Shown here: positions 6,851-15,782 of the stretch, piece after piece
Layout of the letters: every line of letters starts with the position of its first letter
Numbering within the stretch: the stretch's first letter is position 1
Assembly (NCBI RefSeq): GCF_028561565.1
Contig: NZ_JAQQTE010000004.1
Coordinates: 451,017 to 515,016 of the forward strand
Source of the DNA: Gilvibacter sediminis
Lineage (GTDB): Bacteria > Bacteroidota > Bacteroidia > Flavobacteriales > Flavobacteriaceae
Length of the DNA stretch: 64,000 nt
Direction: 5' to 3'
Translations under genes and position numbers: made by a program
Notes under the pieces: generated by a model
What the model was told of the DNA's origin: nothing
The model's input: the letters and a program-made list of their open reading frames with translations, nothing else
Databases searched by the model: none

Positions 6851-9628
6851 TTAAAGCTTCTCTTTTAGATGTTGTGCAGTGAACGATTCGGCCACTTCAA
6901 CAATCTGCTCTGGAGTTCCTGTGGCAACTACGGTTCCGCCCTTATCTCCGCCTTCTGGACCGAGGTCAACGATGTGGTCCGCACATTTGATCAAATCCAG
7001 ATTGTGCTCCACCACAATGATGGAATGACCGTTGTCTAACAAGGCGTTGAAAGAATCCAACAACTTTTTAATGTCGTGGAAATGTAGGCCAGTAGTAGGC
7101 TCATCAAAGATGAACAAGGTCTTGTCTTTGCTCGCTCCCTTGATCAAGAAAGAAGCCAGCTTAATACGCTGCGCTTCTCCACCAGAAAGGGTAGAAGAGC
7201 TTTGCCCTAGCTGAACATAACCCAATCCAACAGCCTGTAGCGGTTTGAGCTTGTCGTGAATTTTGGTTTCACCGTGCTGATCAAAGAAAGCGGTGGCTTC
7301 ATCCACAGTTAAATTCAAGATGTCGTCGATGCTCTTTCCGTGAAATTGTACTTCCAAGACCTCCTTCTTGAAACGCTTTCCTTTACAGGTGTCACATTCC
7401 AAATGAACATCTGCCATGAATTGCATCTCAATGGTTACTTCTCCTTCACCTTTACAAGTTTCACAGCGTCCGCCGTCTACATTAAAAGAGAAGTGCTTGG
7501 CTTTATAACCGCGGATATCAGAAAGTTTCTGCGAGGCAAATAAAGAGCGAATGTCATCATATGCTTTGATGTAAGTAACCGGGTTGGATCGACTGGAACG
7601 TCCAATAGGATTCTGATCTACAAACTCGATATTCTGCAAGGCATTCTCTGGCAGTTCCAAGCTAGAAAACTGACCCGGCTTATCTCCATAGCCGCCCAAT
7701 TTACGCTGCAGGGCAGGGAAGAGGATCTTTTTCACTAGCGTACTCTTACCAGAACCAGAAACGCCAGTGACCACGCTAAAACTTCCCAAAGGAAAGCTTA
7801 CGTCTATATTCTTAAGGTTATTGTGTCTAGCCCCTTTAAGCTCAATGGTTGCCGATGCTTCTCTGCGCTTTTCAGGAACGTTGATGGCCAAGCGACCGCT
7901 CAGATATCCCGCAGTAAGCGAATCAGACTTTAAGATCTCCTCATAGGTTCCGGTAGCGACTACCTCACCGCCAAAAGTACCTGCTTCAGGTCCAATATCA
8001 ATGATGGTATCTGCCGCTTTCATCAAGTCTTCATCGTGCTCTACCACGATGACCGTATTCCCGAGGTCTCTAAGCGATTCTAGGACACCGATTAGTTTTT
8101 CAGTATCTCTTGGATGCAGTCCAATACTAGGCTCATCAAGGATGTACATAGATCCCACCAAACTAGATCCCAAAGAAGTTGCTAGATTGATTCGTTGCGA
8201 TTCTCCACCTGAAAGTGTATTGGATTTACGATTCAGCGTCAAGTAATTCAAGCCAACGTTAGATAGAAATCTCAAGCGGTTATTGATTTCTACCAACAAA
8301 CGTTTAGCCACTTGCGCATCGTGATCGTTGAGTTCCAGCTGTTGAAAGAAGTTGTGTACTTCTTCAATAGGCAATTCAACCAAATCTGAGATGGATTTAC
8401 CTTGAATCTTTACATAGTTTGCCTCAGGTCTTAAACGAAGGCCATAGCAAGTACCGCAGCGTGTCTTACCGCGATAACGAGAGAGCATTACGCGGTTTTG
8501 AATCTTATAGCTTTTGGCCTCCAGTTCCTTAAAGAAGCTGTTCAGACCTTCAAAATAACTGTTTCCTTGCCAAACCAGGCGTTTATCAGCCTCTGAGAGC
8601 TCAAACCAAGGTTTGTGAATGGGGAAATCAAATTTATAAGCGTTGTTCACCAATTGGTCGCGGTACCAACTCATGGTCTCACCACGCCACGGGAAGATCG
8701 CGTTTTCATAAACCGATAAAGCAGAGTTAGGCACTACCAAATCCGGATCAATTCCAATGACATCTCCGTAACCCTCACAAGTAGGGCAAGCTCCATAAGG
8801 ATTATTAAAGCTGAAAAGGTGAATGTTTGGCTCTAAGAAGGTCTGTCCGTCCAATTCAAAACGGTTGTTGAATTGCTTAGCTACAGACTCATCAACAGGA
8901 TCAATGATCACATCGCCTTTGCCTTCGTAAAAAGCCATTTCAACAGCATCCGCTAAACGATGGTAAAAATCCTCATCATCTTTCTTGACAATACGATCTA
9001 CAACCAAATAGAGCGTTTTAGGAAGCGATTTGTCCAAGCTGTCCTCAATACGCAAAACTTGATCGTTGGCTTTGATACGGGCGTATCCTTGCTGTAATAA
9101 CGCTTTTAGTTTATTTTCCATGCTGCGGCCTTCTTCCAAAATAATTGGAGCCAACAGTAAAAGTCGTTTTCCGTCCTCAATGGTTTTGATATAATCCAAA
9201 ACATCCGTGACGGTATCTTTTTTAACCAATTCTCCAGAGATAGGAGAGTAGGTCTTGCCAATTCGTGCGTAAAGTAATTTTAGATAATCATAGATCTCTG
9301 TAGAGGTCCCTACTGTAGAACGCGGGTTGGTCGCATTGACCTTTTGCTCAATGGCAATTGCTGGTGCAATACCTTTAATAGCGTCTACCTTGGGTTTACT
9401 CAAACGCCCTAAGAATTGGCGTGCGTAGGAAGAAAGGCTTTCTACATAACGTCTTTGTCCTTCTGCATAAAGCGTGTCAAAAGCCAAACTAGATTTACCA
9501 CTTCCCGATAAACCGGTAACAACCACCAGCTTGTTTCGGGGTATGGTAACATCAATATTTTTAAGGTTGTGCAATTTTGCCCCTTGAATAAGGATGTTAT
9601 TTTTAAAATCTGAGGTTGTTTTGGACAC
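6851..9628 (-). CDS. uvrA: Excinuclease ABC subunit A
   Basis: 925-aa DNA damage-recognition ATPase of nucleotide excision repair, acting with UvrB and UvrC in the cytoplasm. Two ABC modules are present. The first has a Walker [10 protein letters not shown] (about residues 39-47) and [11 protein letters not shown]; the second has GVSGSGKST (about 620) and [11 protein letters not shown]. The C-terminal zinc module CETC...CDTC (about residues 725-755) is intact. The first zinc module keeps only its second CxxC (ACPTCEGYG, about 280). The position of the first CPIC of the E. coli protein is taken by a Cys-free NNRFELDG segment. Length is normal for the family. The gene is monocistronic and divergent from the ECF sigma gene. 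Confidence 0.97.
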   Translation of the reverse strand: MSKTTSDFKNNILIQGAKLHNLKNIDVTIPRNKLVVVTGLSGSGKSSLAFDTLYAEGQRRYVESLSSYARQFLGRLSKPKVDAIKGIAPAIAIEQKVNATNPRSTVGTSTEIYDYLKLLYARIGKTYSPISGELVKKDTVTDVLDYIKTIEDGKRLLLLAPIILEEGRSMENKLKALLQQGYARIKANDQVLRIEDSLDKSLPKTLYLVVDRIVKKDDEDFYHRLADAVEMAFYEGKGDVIIDPVDESVAKQFNNRFELDGQTFLEPNIHLFSFNNPYGACPTCEGYGDVIGIDPDLVVPNSALSVYENAIFPWRGETMSWYRDQLVNNAYKFDFPIHKPWFELSEADKRLVWQGNSYFEGLNSFFKELEAKSYKIQNRVMLSRYRGKTRCGTCYGLRLRPEANYVKIQGKSISDLVELPIEEVHNFFQQLELNDHDAQVAKRLLVEINNRLRFLSNVGLNYLTLNRKSNTLSGGESQRINLATSLGSSLVGSMYILDEPSIGLHPRDTEKLIGVLESLRDLGNTVIVVEHDEDLMKAADTIIDIGPEAGTFGGEVVATGTYEEILKSDSLTAGYLSGRLAINVPEKRREASATIELKGARHNNLKNIDVSFPLGSFSVVTGVSGSGKSTLVKKILFPALQRKLGGYGDKPGQFSSLELPENALQNIEFVDQNPIGRSSRSNPVTYIKAYDDIRSLFASQKLSDIRGYKAKHFSFNVDGGRCETCKGEGEVTIEMQFMADVHLECDTCKGKRFKKEVLEVQFHGKSIDDILNLTVDEATAFFDQHGETKIHDKLKPLQAVGLGYVQLGQSSSTLSGGEAQRIKLASFLIKGASKDKTLFIFDEPTTGLHFHDIKKLLDSFNALLDNGHSIIVVEHNLDLIKCADHIVDLGPEGGDKGGTVVATGTPEQIVEVAESFTAQHLKEKL

Positions 9629-9724
9629 GAATTTGGCTTTAAAAAACCCTGCAAAGATACCACTTAAAAGCCGTTTTTAATAGGGGTGGATCGGGACAAG
9701 TTTTAAACAAAAACTAACTTTTTT

Positions 9725-9757
9725 TTTGCTTTTCTTAAAACTTTGTTGTTATATTTA
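9725..9757 (+). promoter_or_regulatory. Candidate promoter of the ECF sigma gene
   Basis: TTTG at 9725-9728, a 21-base spacer, then TATATTTA at 9750-9757 fit the Bacteroidota -33/-7 pattern with one mismatch. The predicted leader to the ATG at 9863 is about 100 bases. The rest of the 234-base divergent region with uvrA shows no other clear element. Confidence 0.4.
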
Positions 9758-9862
9758 CGCACATTAACACCTCTTTTAAAGCACGCGCCTATAGTATAGT
9801 ACTACTTTATAATTAGATAGAAACCAGAGCCCTAGCGGTTTTGACCCTAATAAAGTACTAAT

Positions 9863-10447
9863 ATGGAACGCAACTTAACCAGTGACGCACACCTTGTAAA
9901 AGCCTATATCGATGGGAATGAGTCGGCTTTATGTCAACTTATTACCCGACACAAGGAAAAGGTATTCAGTTTTATTTATTCAAAAGTTTACGACCGAGAT
10001 GTCGCAGAAGACATTTTTCAGGATACGTTCATTAAAGTGATCCGTACCTTGAAACGTGGTGCGTACAATGAAGAAGGGAAATTCTTGCCTTGGGTGATGC
10101 GTATTTCTCACAATTTGGTGATCGATTATTTCAGAAAGAATAATCGCATGCCAAAATTCGAGAACAACGGAGACTTCAATATTTTTTCTGTTTTAAGCGA
10201 TGAATCTTTAAATGCGGAGAAGCGCATCATTAAAGATCAAGTGGCTGATGACGTAAAAAGACTGATTGAAGAGTTGCCAGAAGATCAAAAAAATGTCTTG
10301 ATCATGCGTATGTACAAGGACATGAGTTTCAAAGAGATCTCAGAGCAGACGGGCGTTTCCATCAATACAGCATTGGGTAGAATGCGTTATGCATTGATCA
10401 ACCTCCGCAAGGTGATTGACAAGCACAATATAATTTTAACCAACTAG
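9863..10447 (+). CDS. ECF-type RNA polymerase sigma factor
   Basis: 194-aa sigma-70 family protein of the extracytoplasmic-function class. Region 2 spans about residues 20-95, with DIFQDTFIKVIRTL and the -10 recognition helix FLPWVMRISHNLVIDYFRK. Region 4 spans about 125-185, with LPEDQKNVLIMRMYKDMSFKEISEQTGVSINTALGRMRYA as its helix-turn-helix. No anti-sigma factor with a membrane helix follows; the next gene encodes only 49 residues. The promoter class it serves cannot be read from this window. Confidence 0.93.
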   Translation: MERNLTSDAHLVKAYIDGNESALCQLITRHKEKVFSFIYSKVYDRDVAEDIFQDTFIKVIRTLKRGAYNEEGKFLPWVMRISHNLVIDYFRKNNRMPKFENNGDFNIFSVLSDESLNAEKRIIKDQVADDVKRLIEELPEDQKNVLIMRMYKDMSFKEISEQTGVSINTALGRMRYALINLRKVIDKHNIILTN

Positions 10448-10505
10448 TACAATAAATTAATACTTGTTGCGTTTTTTAAGAACATTAACTCTTAAACAAC
10501 GTTCT

Positions 10506-10655
10506 ATGCAAGAAATGTACTCTAAGACCTCACGCAGGGATCCCGTGAATAAAATGGTCCCAAAAGAAGAGACAATTAAGTTCCTTCTGGATTATTCTAA
10601 GGCTTTAAGTGTTATAGATTATAATAAATTGAAGTTTGAAGCACTTCTAAACTAA
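10506..10655 (+). CDS. 49-aa conserved small protein after the sigma factor
   Basis: A small cytoplasmic protein beginning MQEMYSKTSRRDPVNKM, with no signal peptide or membrane helix. The ATG at 10506 is chosen over an upstream TTG (10464), because the extra 14 residues (LRFLRTLTLKQRS) look like untranslated leader. It begins 58 bases after the sigma gene and is closed by a strong terminator, so the two form one unit. From memory similar short proteins follow the same sigma gene in other Flavobacteriaceae. A role as a partner or modulator of the sigma factor is only a guess. Confidence 0.6.
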   Translation: MQEMYSKTSRRDPVNKMVPKEETIKFLLDYSKALSVIDYNKLKFEALLN

Positions 10656-10662
10656 ACTTTGG

Positions 10663-10690
10663 AAAAACCCGCTTAACGGCGGGTTTTTTT
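10663..10690. terminator. Bidirectional terminator
   Basis: Stem CCCGC (10668-10672) / GCGGG (10679-10683) is flanked by five A on the left and seven T on the right, so it can work for the sigma unit (plus) and for the endonuclease III gene (minus), which converge here. Confidence 0.85.
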
Positions 10691-10701
10691 ATGGAAGTTA
10701 T

Positions 10702-11370
10702 TTAGCTTTTCTTTTTCGCTTTTGTCTTGTAGTAATCATTTATGACCGTCTTTCTTCCAACAGTCTTGGTAATGATATCTTTCTCTAGATCCCAACCTCT
10801 TGCAGGTGAATATTGGCGGCCGTACCAAATGATCTGTAAATGCAATTTGTTCCATAAGTCTTTTGGAAACAGACGTTTAGCATCTTTCTCTGTTTGCACT
10901 ACATTCTTGCCGTTGGTGAATCCCCAGCGATACATCAAACGATGAATATGTGTATCTACAGGGAATGCAGGAACGTTAAAGGCCTGTGCCATCACAACGC
11001 TTGCTGTTTTATGACCTACGGCTGGCAGTGCTTCTAAAGCTTCAAAACTCGCGGGAACCTGACCGTTGTGTTCATTTATTAAAATGTGGGAGAGTTCGTA
11101 GATTCCTTTAGATTTCATTGGAGAAAGCCCAACAGGCTTGATGATCTCGCGTATTTCTTCCTGAGTGAGCTTGATCATGTCATAAGGGTTGTCTGCCACC
11201 TCAAACAATTTAGGTGTAATTTGATTCACGCGTACATCCGTACTCTGTGCGGACATCAAAACAGCGATGAGTAGGGTGTAGGGATCCTTGTGATCCAAAG
11301 GGATTGGAATCTCCGGATATAGCTCCTGTAATGTATCGATGACAAATTTTACCTTTTCCTGCTTGGTCAT
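10702..11370 (-). CDS. nth: Endonuclease III-type DNA glycosylase lacking the Fe-S cluster
   Basis: 222-aa HhH-GPD DNA glycosylase/AP lyase for oxidised pyrimidines. The helix-hairpin-helix ALPAVGHKTASVV carries the catalytic Lys121 and PVDTHIHR the catalytic Asp139, so both key residues of the E. coli enzyme (Lys120, Asp138) are present. The C-terminal segment GRQYSPARGWDLEKDI aligns with the region that holds the four [4Fe-4S] cysteines of E. coli Nth, yet none remains; the whole protein has no cysteine. The C-terminus is Lys-rich (TKAKKKS). Length is normal. It is divergent from the peroxiredoxin gene with 30 bases between start codons. Confidence 0.93.
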   Translation of the reverse strand: MTKQEKVKFVIDTLQELYPEIPIPLDHKDPYTLLIAVLMSAQSTDVRVNQITPKLFEVADNPYDMIKLTQEEIREIIKPVGLSPMKSKGIYELSHILINEHNGQVPASFEALEALPAVGHKTASVVMAQAFNVPAFPVDTHIHRLMYRWGFTNGKNVVQTEKDAKRLFPKDLWNKLHLQIIWYGRQYSPARGWDLEKDIITKTVGRKTVINDYYKTKAKKKS

Positions 11371-11377
11371 TATTGCG

Positions 11378-11385
11378 TAAATTTG
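11378..11385 (+). promoter_or_regulatory. -7 box of the peroxiredoxin gene
   Basis: TAAATTTG matches TAnnTTTG exactly and stands 15 bases before the ATG at 11401. It rules out the upstream in-frame TTG at 11383, which lies inside the box. No clear -33 TTTG is seen. Confidence 0.5.
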
Positions 11386-11400
11386 AACAAAAATAGCAAA

Positions 11401-11856
11401 ATGAATACACTAAAAGCCGGAGATGCGGTGCCGCATTTCAAAGTCAACGATCAGGACGGAAATCCTGTAGATTCTAATGATTTTAAAGGGAAGAAATGGG
11501 TTGTTTTCTTTTACCCAGCAGCCAGCACGCCTGGTTGCACCGCAGAAGCCTGTGATCTACGCGATCATTACAGCGAATTGCAAGCCCAAGGATATCACCT
11601 AGTCGGAGTAAGTGCCGATACAGAGCGCAAGCAAAAGAATTTCAGCACCAAATACGATTTTCCATTCCCATTACTTGCCGATACAGAAAAGGAAGTGATC
11701 AATGCCTTTGGTGTTTGGGGTCCTAAAAAGTTTATGGGACGAGAATATGACGGAATCCACCGCATGACCTTTTTAATCAATGAAGAAGGCGTGGTAGATC
11801 ACGTGATCTCTAAGGTAAAGACCAAAGCGCATGCAGCGCAGATCTTAGAACTTTAA
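11401..11856 (+). CDS. bcp: Thioredoxin-dependent peroxiredoxin, Bcp/PrxQ type
   Basis: 151-aa cytoplasmic peroxidase that reduces hydrogen peroxide and alkyl hydroperoxides with electrons from thioredoxin. FFYPAASTPGCTAEACDLRD contains the peroxidatic Cys46 and, five residues later, Cys51, the atypical two-Cys arrangement of the Bcp subfamily. The downstream GREYDGIHRMTFLINEEGVV stretch contains the Arg of the active site. The start at 11401 is used because a -7 box covers the upstream TTG. It shares a short divergent control region with nth, which would fit joint expression in oxidative damage, though nothing in sequence proves it. Confidence 0.93.
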   Translation: MNTLKAGDAVPHFKVNDQDGNPVDSNDFKGKKWVVFFYPAASTPGCTAEACDLRDHYSELQAQGYHLVGVSADTERKQKNFSTKYDFPFPLLADTEKEVINAFGVWGPKKFMGREYDGIHRMTFLINEEGVVDHVISKVKTKAHAAQILEL

Positions 11857-11872
11857 GGATTTATTGAAATAT

Positions 11873-13318
11873 TTAAGACTGAAGGGCCTTTTCATTACAA
11901 TTGAAGAGGCCTTCTTTTTTGATCATTTCTGAAATTCCGTCAGGAAGCATTTGTTCCCAACCAGATTCACCAGCTTCAATCATGCGTAATACCTCACGAG
12001 AGAAGATATCCAGAACATCCTCATTATAATCTTCAATATCAACAAGTTTCCCGTTGTATTTGAAGAACTTATATAGTTCCTTCATACGCGGGTGTACTTT
12101 GAGATTCTCGCTAGTGATATAATCGTTTTCACTAGTTCGCATCGGGTAGAGGTAAACCTTGAGGTCTTTGTAGAAGAGCTTACCAAAGGCTTCCAGAATT
12201 CCTCCAGAAAGATGGCGATAATATTTCTCATCAAATACGTCAACCAAATTATTAACTCCCATAGCCAAACCAATACGGTTCTTGGTATAGTTGCTAAAGT
12301 ACTCCACCAATTTGTAGTATTCTTGGAAATTGGAGATTAGTACCGTATGTCCCAAAGAGCAGAGTAATTCCGCACGGTCCATAAAATCGCGCTCGTCAAT
12401 TTCACCTTCTGCCCGGAGGTTAGAAAGTGTGATCTCAAAAATGGAAATAGAACGTTCCGGATCTACTTTATTCTCTTGCATAAACAGACGATGCGCCGTT
12501 TCATACATATCAATGTTCACCTTGGTTACCGGTCTAAAACTACCGCGTAAGGCTAAAATGTTCTTCTTGTAAAGAATACGCGCAGGTAGGATGTTGTTTC
12601 CGTCAGGGCCAAAAATGATCGCTTCGGTCATGCCGTTCTTGATCAGTTGTAAACTCATCAATCGGTTGTCTACCGTGGCAAAACGAGGTCCTGAGAAATT
12701 GATCGTATCGATCTCAATTTGATCCTTGTGTAAGTGATCGTAGAGATAACGCAATAATTTTCTAGGCTGATCGTGTTTATAGAACGCCCCATAGATCAAG
12801 TTAACCCCAAGTGTTCCCAGCGTGATCTGCTGCAGGCGCGCATCGTTCTCTTTGAAACGCACATGTAGAATGATCTCGCTGTAATCTTCGTCTGGAGTAG
12901 TTTGAAAGCGGATTCCAACCCATCCGTGACCTTTATACTTCTTTGCGAAGTCAATGGTAGTCACTGTGTTGGCATAGGTAAAGAAGATCTTATCCGGATG
13001 TTTATCACGCAGAATTCGCTCTTCGATGAGCTTGGTCTCGTGCTCCAACATACGCTTTAAACGTGGCTCTGTCACATAACGACCATCGGCTTCTACACCG
13101 TAAATAGCATCACTGAAGTCCTTGTCATAAGCAGACATGGTCTTTGCAATGGTTCCGGATGCACCACCGGCCCTAAAGAAATTTCTAACGGTTTCTTGGC
13201 CCGCACCGATCTCAGCGAAGGTCCCGTAAATGTTTTCGTTTAGGTTTATTCTCAGACATTTGGCGTGAATGGAAGGAATATGTTCAAAATCCTTGTCGCC
13301 CTTAATCGTATCCGGCAT
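11873..13318 (-). CDS. Conserved hypothetical protein, about 480 aa
   Basis: 481 aa, no recognised catalytic motif. It has no signal peptide and no membrane helix, so it is probably cytoplasmic. Conserved-looking stretches are near the N-terminus (IYGTFAEIGAGQETVRNFFRAGGASGTIAKTMSAYDK, about residues 31-67), the middle (NFSGPRFATVDNRLMSLQLIKNGMTEA, about 205-231) and near LAMGVNNLVDVFDEKYY (about 360). I recall this as a family found across Bacteroidota and some other bacteria, sometimes labelled a nucleotidyltransferase or TonB receptor. Neither label is supported here: there is no HxGH motif and no barrel. The gene is single and convergent with bcp (16-base gap). Confidence 0.7.
   Translation of the reverse strand: MPDTIKGDKDFEHIPSIHAKCLRINLNENIYGTFAEIGAGQETVRNFFRAGGASGTIAKTMSAYDKDFSDAIYGVEADGRYVTEPRLKRMLEHETKLIEERILRDKHPDKIFFTYANTVTTIDFAKKYKGHGWVGIRFQTTPDEDYSEIILHVRFKENDARLQQITLGTLGVNLIYGAFYKHDQPRKLLRYLYDHLHKDQIEIDTINFSGPRFATVDNRLMSLQLIKNGMTEAIIFGPDGNNILPARILYKKNILALRGSFRPVTKVNIDMYETAHRLFMQENKVDPERSISIFEITLSNLRAEGEIDERDFMDRAELLCSLGHTVLISNFQEYYKLVEYFSNYTKNRIGLAMGVNNLVDVFDEKYYRHLSGGILEAFGKLFYKDLKVYLYPMRTSENDYITSENLKVHPRMKELYKFFKYNGKLVDIEDYNEDVLDIFSREVLRMIEAGESGWEQMLPDGISEMIKKEGLFNCNEKALQS
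11881..11920 (+). terminator. Possible terminator of bcp inside the convergent gene
   Basis: GAAGGGCC (11881-11888) can pair with GGCCTTC (11908-11914) with one bulge, followed by six T. It lies in the 3' end of the opposing coding sequence, so its function is uncertain. Confidence 0.35.
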
Positions 13319-13384
13319 AATTCATTGCAATTTCGATGTATTACAAAGGTACTAAAACCGATAGGGTTTAAAAAAATTTAGAAT

Positions 13385-13392
13385 TATTTTTG
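13385..13392 (+). promoter_or_regulatory. -7 box directly upstream of a start codon
   Basis: TATTTTTG is a perfect -7 box and ends only five bases before the ATG at 13398. If used, the mRNA would start at or next to the start codon. No -33 TTTG is evident. Confidence 0.45.
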
Positions 13393-13397
13393 CATCT

Positions 13398-14177
13398 ATG
13401 AGATCAGCCCTTAAAATTACGTTTTTAGGCACGGGAACTTCCCAAGGAATTCCAATTATAGGCAGTACGCATCCCGTTTGTTTAAGCGAGGACCCCAAGG
13501 ATAAGAGATTGCGTGTTTCTGTGCAGTTGCAGTGGGACGATCAATATTTTGTCATTGACTGCGGTCCTGATTTTAGACAGCAAATGCTGCGCGTAGGTCA
13601 AAGACGTCTCGACGGAATTCTACTCACTCATGAACACAGTGATCACACCGCAGGCTTGGATGACATTCGTCCGTTTTTCTTTAGACAGGGAGATGTTCCT
13701 TTTTATGCCGAACCTCGGGTCTTTGAGGCTCTTAAGGATCGATTTGGATACATTTTTGAAACCGAGAACAAATATCCTGGAGCGCCAACTATTGCAGAAC
13801 ATGTGATCCAGCCAGATGCAAGCTTTGATCTCAAAGGCAAGCAAGTCACGCCGATCCGTGTGTTTCATGGTGATTTACCCGTTCTGGGCTTTCGCATTGA
13901 CGACTTTGCCTATATGACCGATGTAAAGACCATTCCAGACGCTGAGTTTGACAAATTGCAAGGATTGGAGGCGGTCGTGATCAGTGCTTTGCGTGTGGAG
14001 CCGCACAGAACGCATTTAAATCTGGAAGAAGCCTTAGCTATGGCAGCCCGCATAGGGGCTGAGAAAACCTATTTTACGCACATTAGTCATTTGCTCGGTT
14101 TTCACGAGGAGGTGTCCAAAAACCTGCCAGAGAATGTGTACCTTGCTTATGATAATTTAGAACTCAACTTCAACTAA
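13398..14177 (+). CDS. Metallo-beta-lactamase-fold hydrolase, PhnP-like
   Basis: 259-aa metal-dependent hydrolase. TFLGTGTSQGIPIIG (residues 8-22) is the N-terminal signature of the PhnP / RNase Z-like branch, and H78-x-H80-x-D82-H83 with downstream His residues (VFHGD, HISH) forms the two-metal site. PhnP-like members cleave cyclic phosphodiesters, but many relatives have no known substrate, so only the fold and chemistry are safe. The start is fixed by the conserved N-terminus. A 15-base gap to the next plus-strand gene suggests co-transcription. Confidence 0.88.
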   Translation: MRSALKITFLGTGTSQGIPIIGSTHPVCLSEDPKDKRLRVSVQLQWDDQYFVIDCGPDFRQQMLRVGQRRLDGILLTHEHSDHTAGLDDIRPFFFRQGDVPFYAEPRVFEALKDRFGYIFETENKYPGAPTIAEHVIQPDASFDLKGKQVTPIRVFHGDLPVLGFRIDDFAYMTDVKTIPDAEFDKLQGLEAVVISALRVEPHRTHLNLEEALAMAARIGAEKTYFTHISHLLGFHEEVSKNLPENVYLAYDNLELNFN

Positions 14178-14192
14178 TCCTTTAGCCTTGTT

Positions 14193-14687
14193 ATGAAGAA
14201 ATCGATTTTTATGTACCTGTTCTTCTTCGCCATTTTGTTGGTGTTATTCATGTACGTCAATCAGAAACGCATTTATGAGGATCAGCAAGGCAAAATAGAG
14301 TCTTTAGAGACACAGCTGGCTCAGCTTACTGCAGATATCGATACCCTTCAAGAGCAGAATGCCACCTTGAATTACTTTACGCTTCAGGGCAATGACAATG
14401 CCATGACCTATTTTGAATCATTGGGTTTTGAAGCTGCGGACATAGAGAATTACGTGCGCGAATCCATTTACGCCTACAATGGGCAATCAGAAGGAAATCC
14501 GTTGATCCCGTATGAAGGTATGGACGGCACCATGCGCATCAATAAGTTGAAGTTTTTAAACCACCGCTGGTTGGTTGCAGATTTCACCGACGGACGCTAC
14601 TGGGGAGAAATGGTCTTGGAATACTTTATTGAAGATGACAAACAGATCACCTTCAACACTTTGGGCTCGTTGATGTACCCGAATTAA
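14193..14687 (+). CDS. Membrane-anchored coiled-coil protein
   Basis: 164 aa, unknown function. One N-terminal membrane helix (about residues 5-22) is followed by a heptad-rich coiled coil (about 25-62, KIESLETQLAQLTADIDTLQEQNATL) and then a compact soluble domain of about 100 residues that probably faces the periplasm. No catalytic motif is seen. It lies 15 bases after the metallo-hydrolase gene, so it is likely in its operon. Its TAA overlaps the opposing stop of the esterase gene by four bases (TTAA). Confidence 0.75.
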   Translation: MKKSIFMYLFFFAILLVLFMYVNQKRIYEDQQGKIESLETQLAQLTADIDTLQEQNATLNYFTLQGNDNAMTYFESLGFEAADIENYVRESIYAYNGQSEGNPLIPYEGMDGTMRINKLKFLNHRWLVADFTDGRYWGEMVLEYFIEDDKQITFNTLGSLMYPN

Positions 14688-15340
14688 AGGTTTTCTTCTA
14701 ACCAGGCTTTAAACTCATAGAAGTTCTGCGGAGCCACTCCGTGTCCGACTGGAAATTCACTAAATACATTCGAAATTCCTAATTCATTTAAAAATCCTGG
14801 GGTTTTACGCGCCCAATCTACTGGGATAACGGCATCCACGCTTCCGTGGGAACTGTATACCTTGAGTCCGCTAAAATCATTCTCCCGATAATTCTCAGCA
14901 TACATTTCTGGAACTATATAACCGCTTAAACCGACTACGCATTTGATTTGCTGCGGATGGGAGAGGGCATAAGCAAAACTCAAAATTGTACCTTGACTGA
15001 ATCCTATTAACGCAACACGATCTGGATCTACGGGATATTCCTCTAAGGCCTCCCGGATAAATGTCCCTAACAGCTCTTGAGAAGCTACAGCCTGCTCAAT
15101 ATCGTTGAACTTTCCACCACCAACCTGATCCCAGTGAATGGCATACCAGGCATTGCCGTAGGGTTGCATAGCGTGTGGCGCTTGAACAGAAAGAACCGCG
15201 TAGTCCTCAGGCAATTCAGAAGCGAATGAAAAAAGATCATTCATATCACTTCCATAACCGTGAAGCATAATGATCAATGGGGCTTTTTTAGTGGTATCTG
15301 CCGCAGGGCGGTATAAATGTTCTAATGCAAATGTTGCCAT
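14684..15340 (-). CDS. Alpha/beta-hydrolase esterase (phospholipase/carboxylesterase family)
   Basis: 218-aa serine esterase. GFSQG (nucleophile elbow, about residue 104), the following LSGYIVPE and the late GHG and SVDAVIP motifs give the Ser-Asp-His triad of the LYPLA/YpfH-like family. LHGYGSDMNDLFSF near residue 29 is the oxyanion-hole strand. The third in-frame ATG (15340) is chosen, because the longer form adds 14 residues with no counterpart in the family pattern. It is the last gene of a minus-strand series and ends in a four-base TTAA overlap with the convergent gene. The substrate is unknown. Confidence 0.88.
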   Translation of the reverse strand: MATFALEHLYRPAADTTKKAPLIIMLHGYGSDMNDLFSFASELPEDYAVLSVQAPHAMQPYGNAWYAIHWDQVGGGKFNDIEQAVASQELLGTFIREALEEYPVDPDRVALIGFSQGTILSFAYALSHPQQIKCVVGLSGYIVPEMYAENYRENDFSGLKVYSSHGSVDAVIPVDWARKTPGFLNELGISNVFSEFPVGHGVAPQNFYEFKAWLEENL

Positions 15341-15421
15341 AGTTGTGATGTCTTGAGCAAAATTAGCCATAAAAAGAGCCACCGTAAAACGATGGCTGCA
15401 ATTTTGTACGTGGTTTATGTT

Positions 15422-15736
15422 TTAGGAAATACCTTTAAACCAATCTTGAAACATGGGGCCTAAGACGGGCGTTAACTGCTCTTTGCTCTGAACAGCCCCG
15501 ATCAAGCTCAATATCCACAAAACGAATACCACAGGGACCAGAATTAGGTTTAGAAAAGGAATAAAGCTCGAAACGAACATCAACAGGAAGAGTCCGAGCA
15601 CTTGACGAATGTAAAAAGCACCTAGAGTGGTCTTATCATTTTGATGCATTACCAAGGCAATAATCCATCCAATAAGGGTAATGTGGCTAATGATAGCAAT
15701 AGTATTCGAGGAGGTTGAAGTAGTTTCTTCAGACAT
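15422..15736 (-). CDS. Small Tic20/DUF4870-like membrane protein A
   Basis: 104 aa with three predicted membrane helices (about residues 12-29, 44-65, 67-85). The order IAIISHITLIGWIIAL then FYIRQVLGLFLL is typical of DUF4870/Tic20-like proteins in Bacteroidota; no function is established. It is followed on the same strand by the esterase gene and preceded, after 46 bases, by a paralogue with the same layout, so the pair arose by duplication. Confidence 0.75.
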   Translation of the reverse strand: MSEETTSTSSNTIAIISHITLIGWIIALVMHQNDKTTLGAFYIRQVLGLFLLMFVSSFIPFLNLILVPVVFVLWILSLIGAVQSKEQLTPVLGPMFQDWFKGIS

Positions 15737-15782
15737 GGTAAATTGTTTTTAGTTAGTTATTTAGCTTTTTAAATATAGCTAA

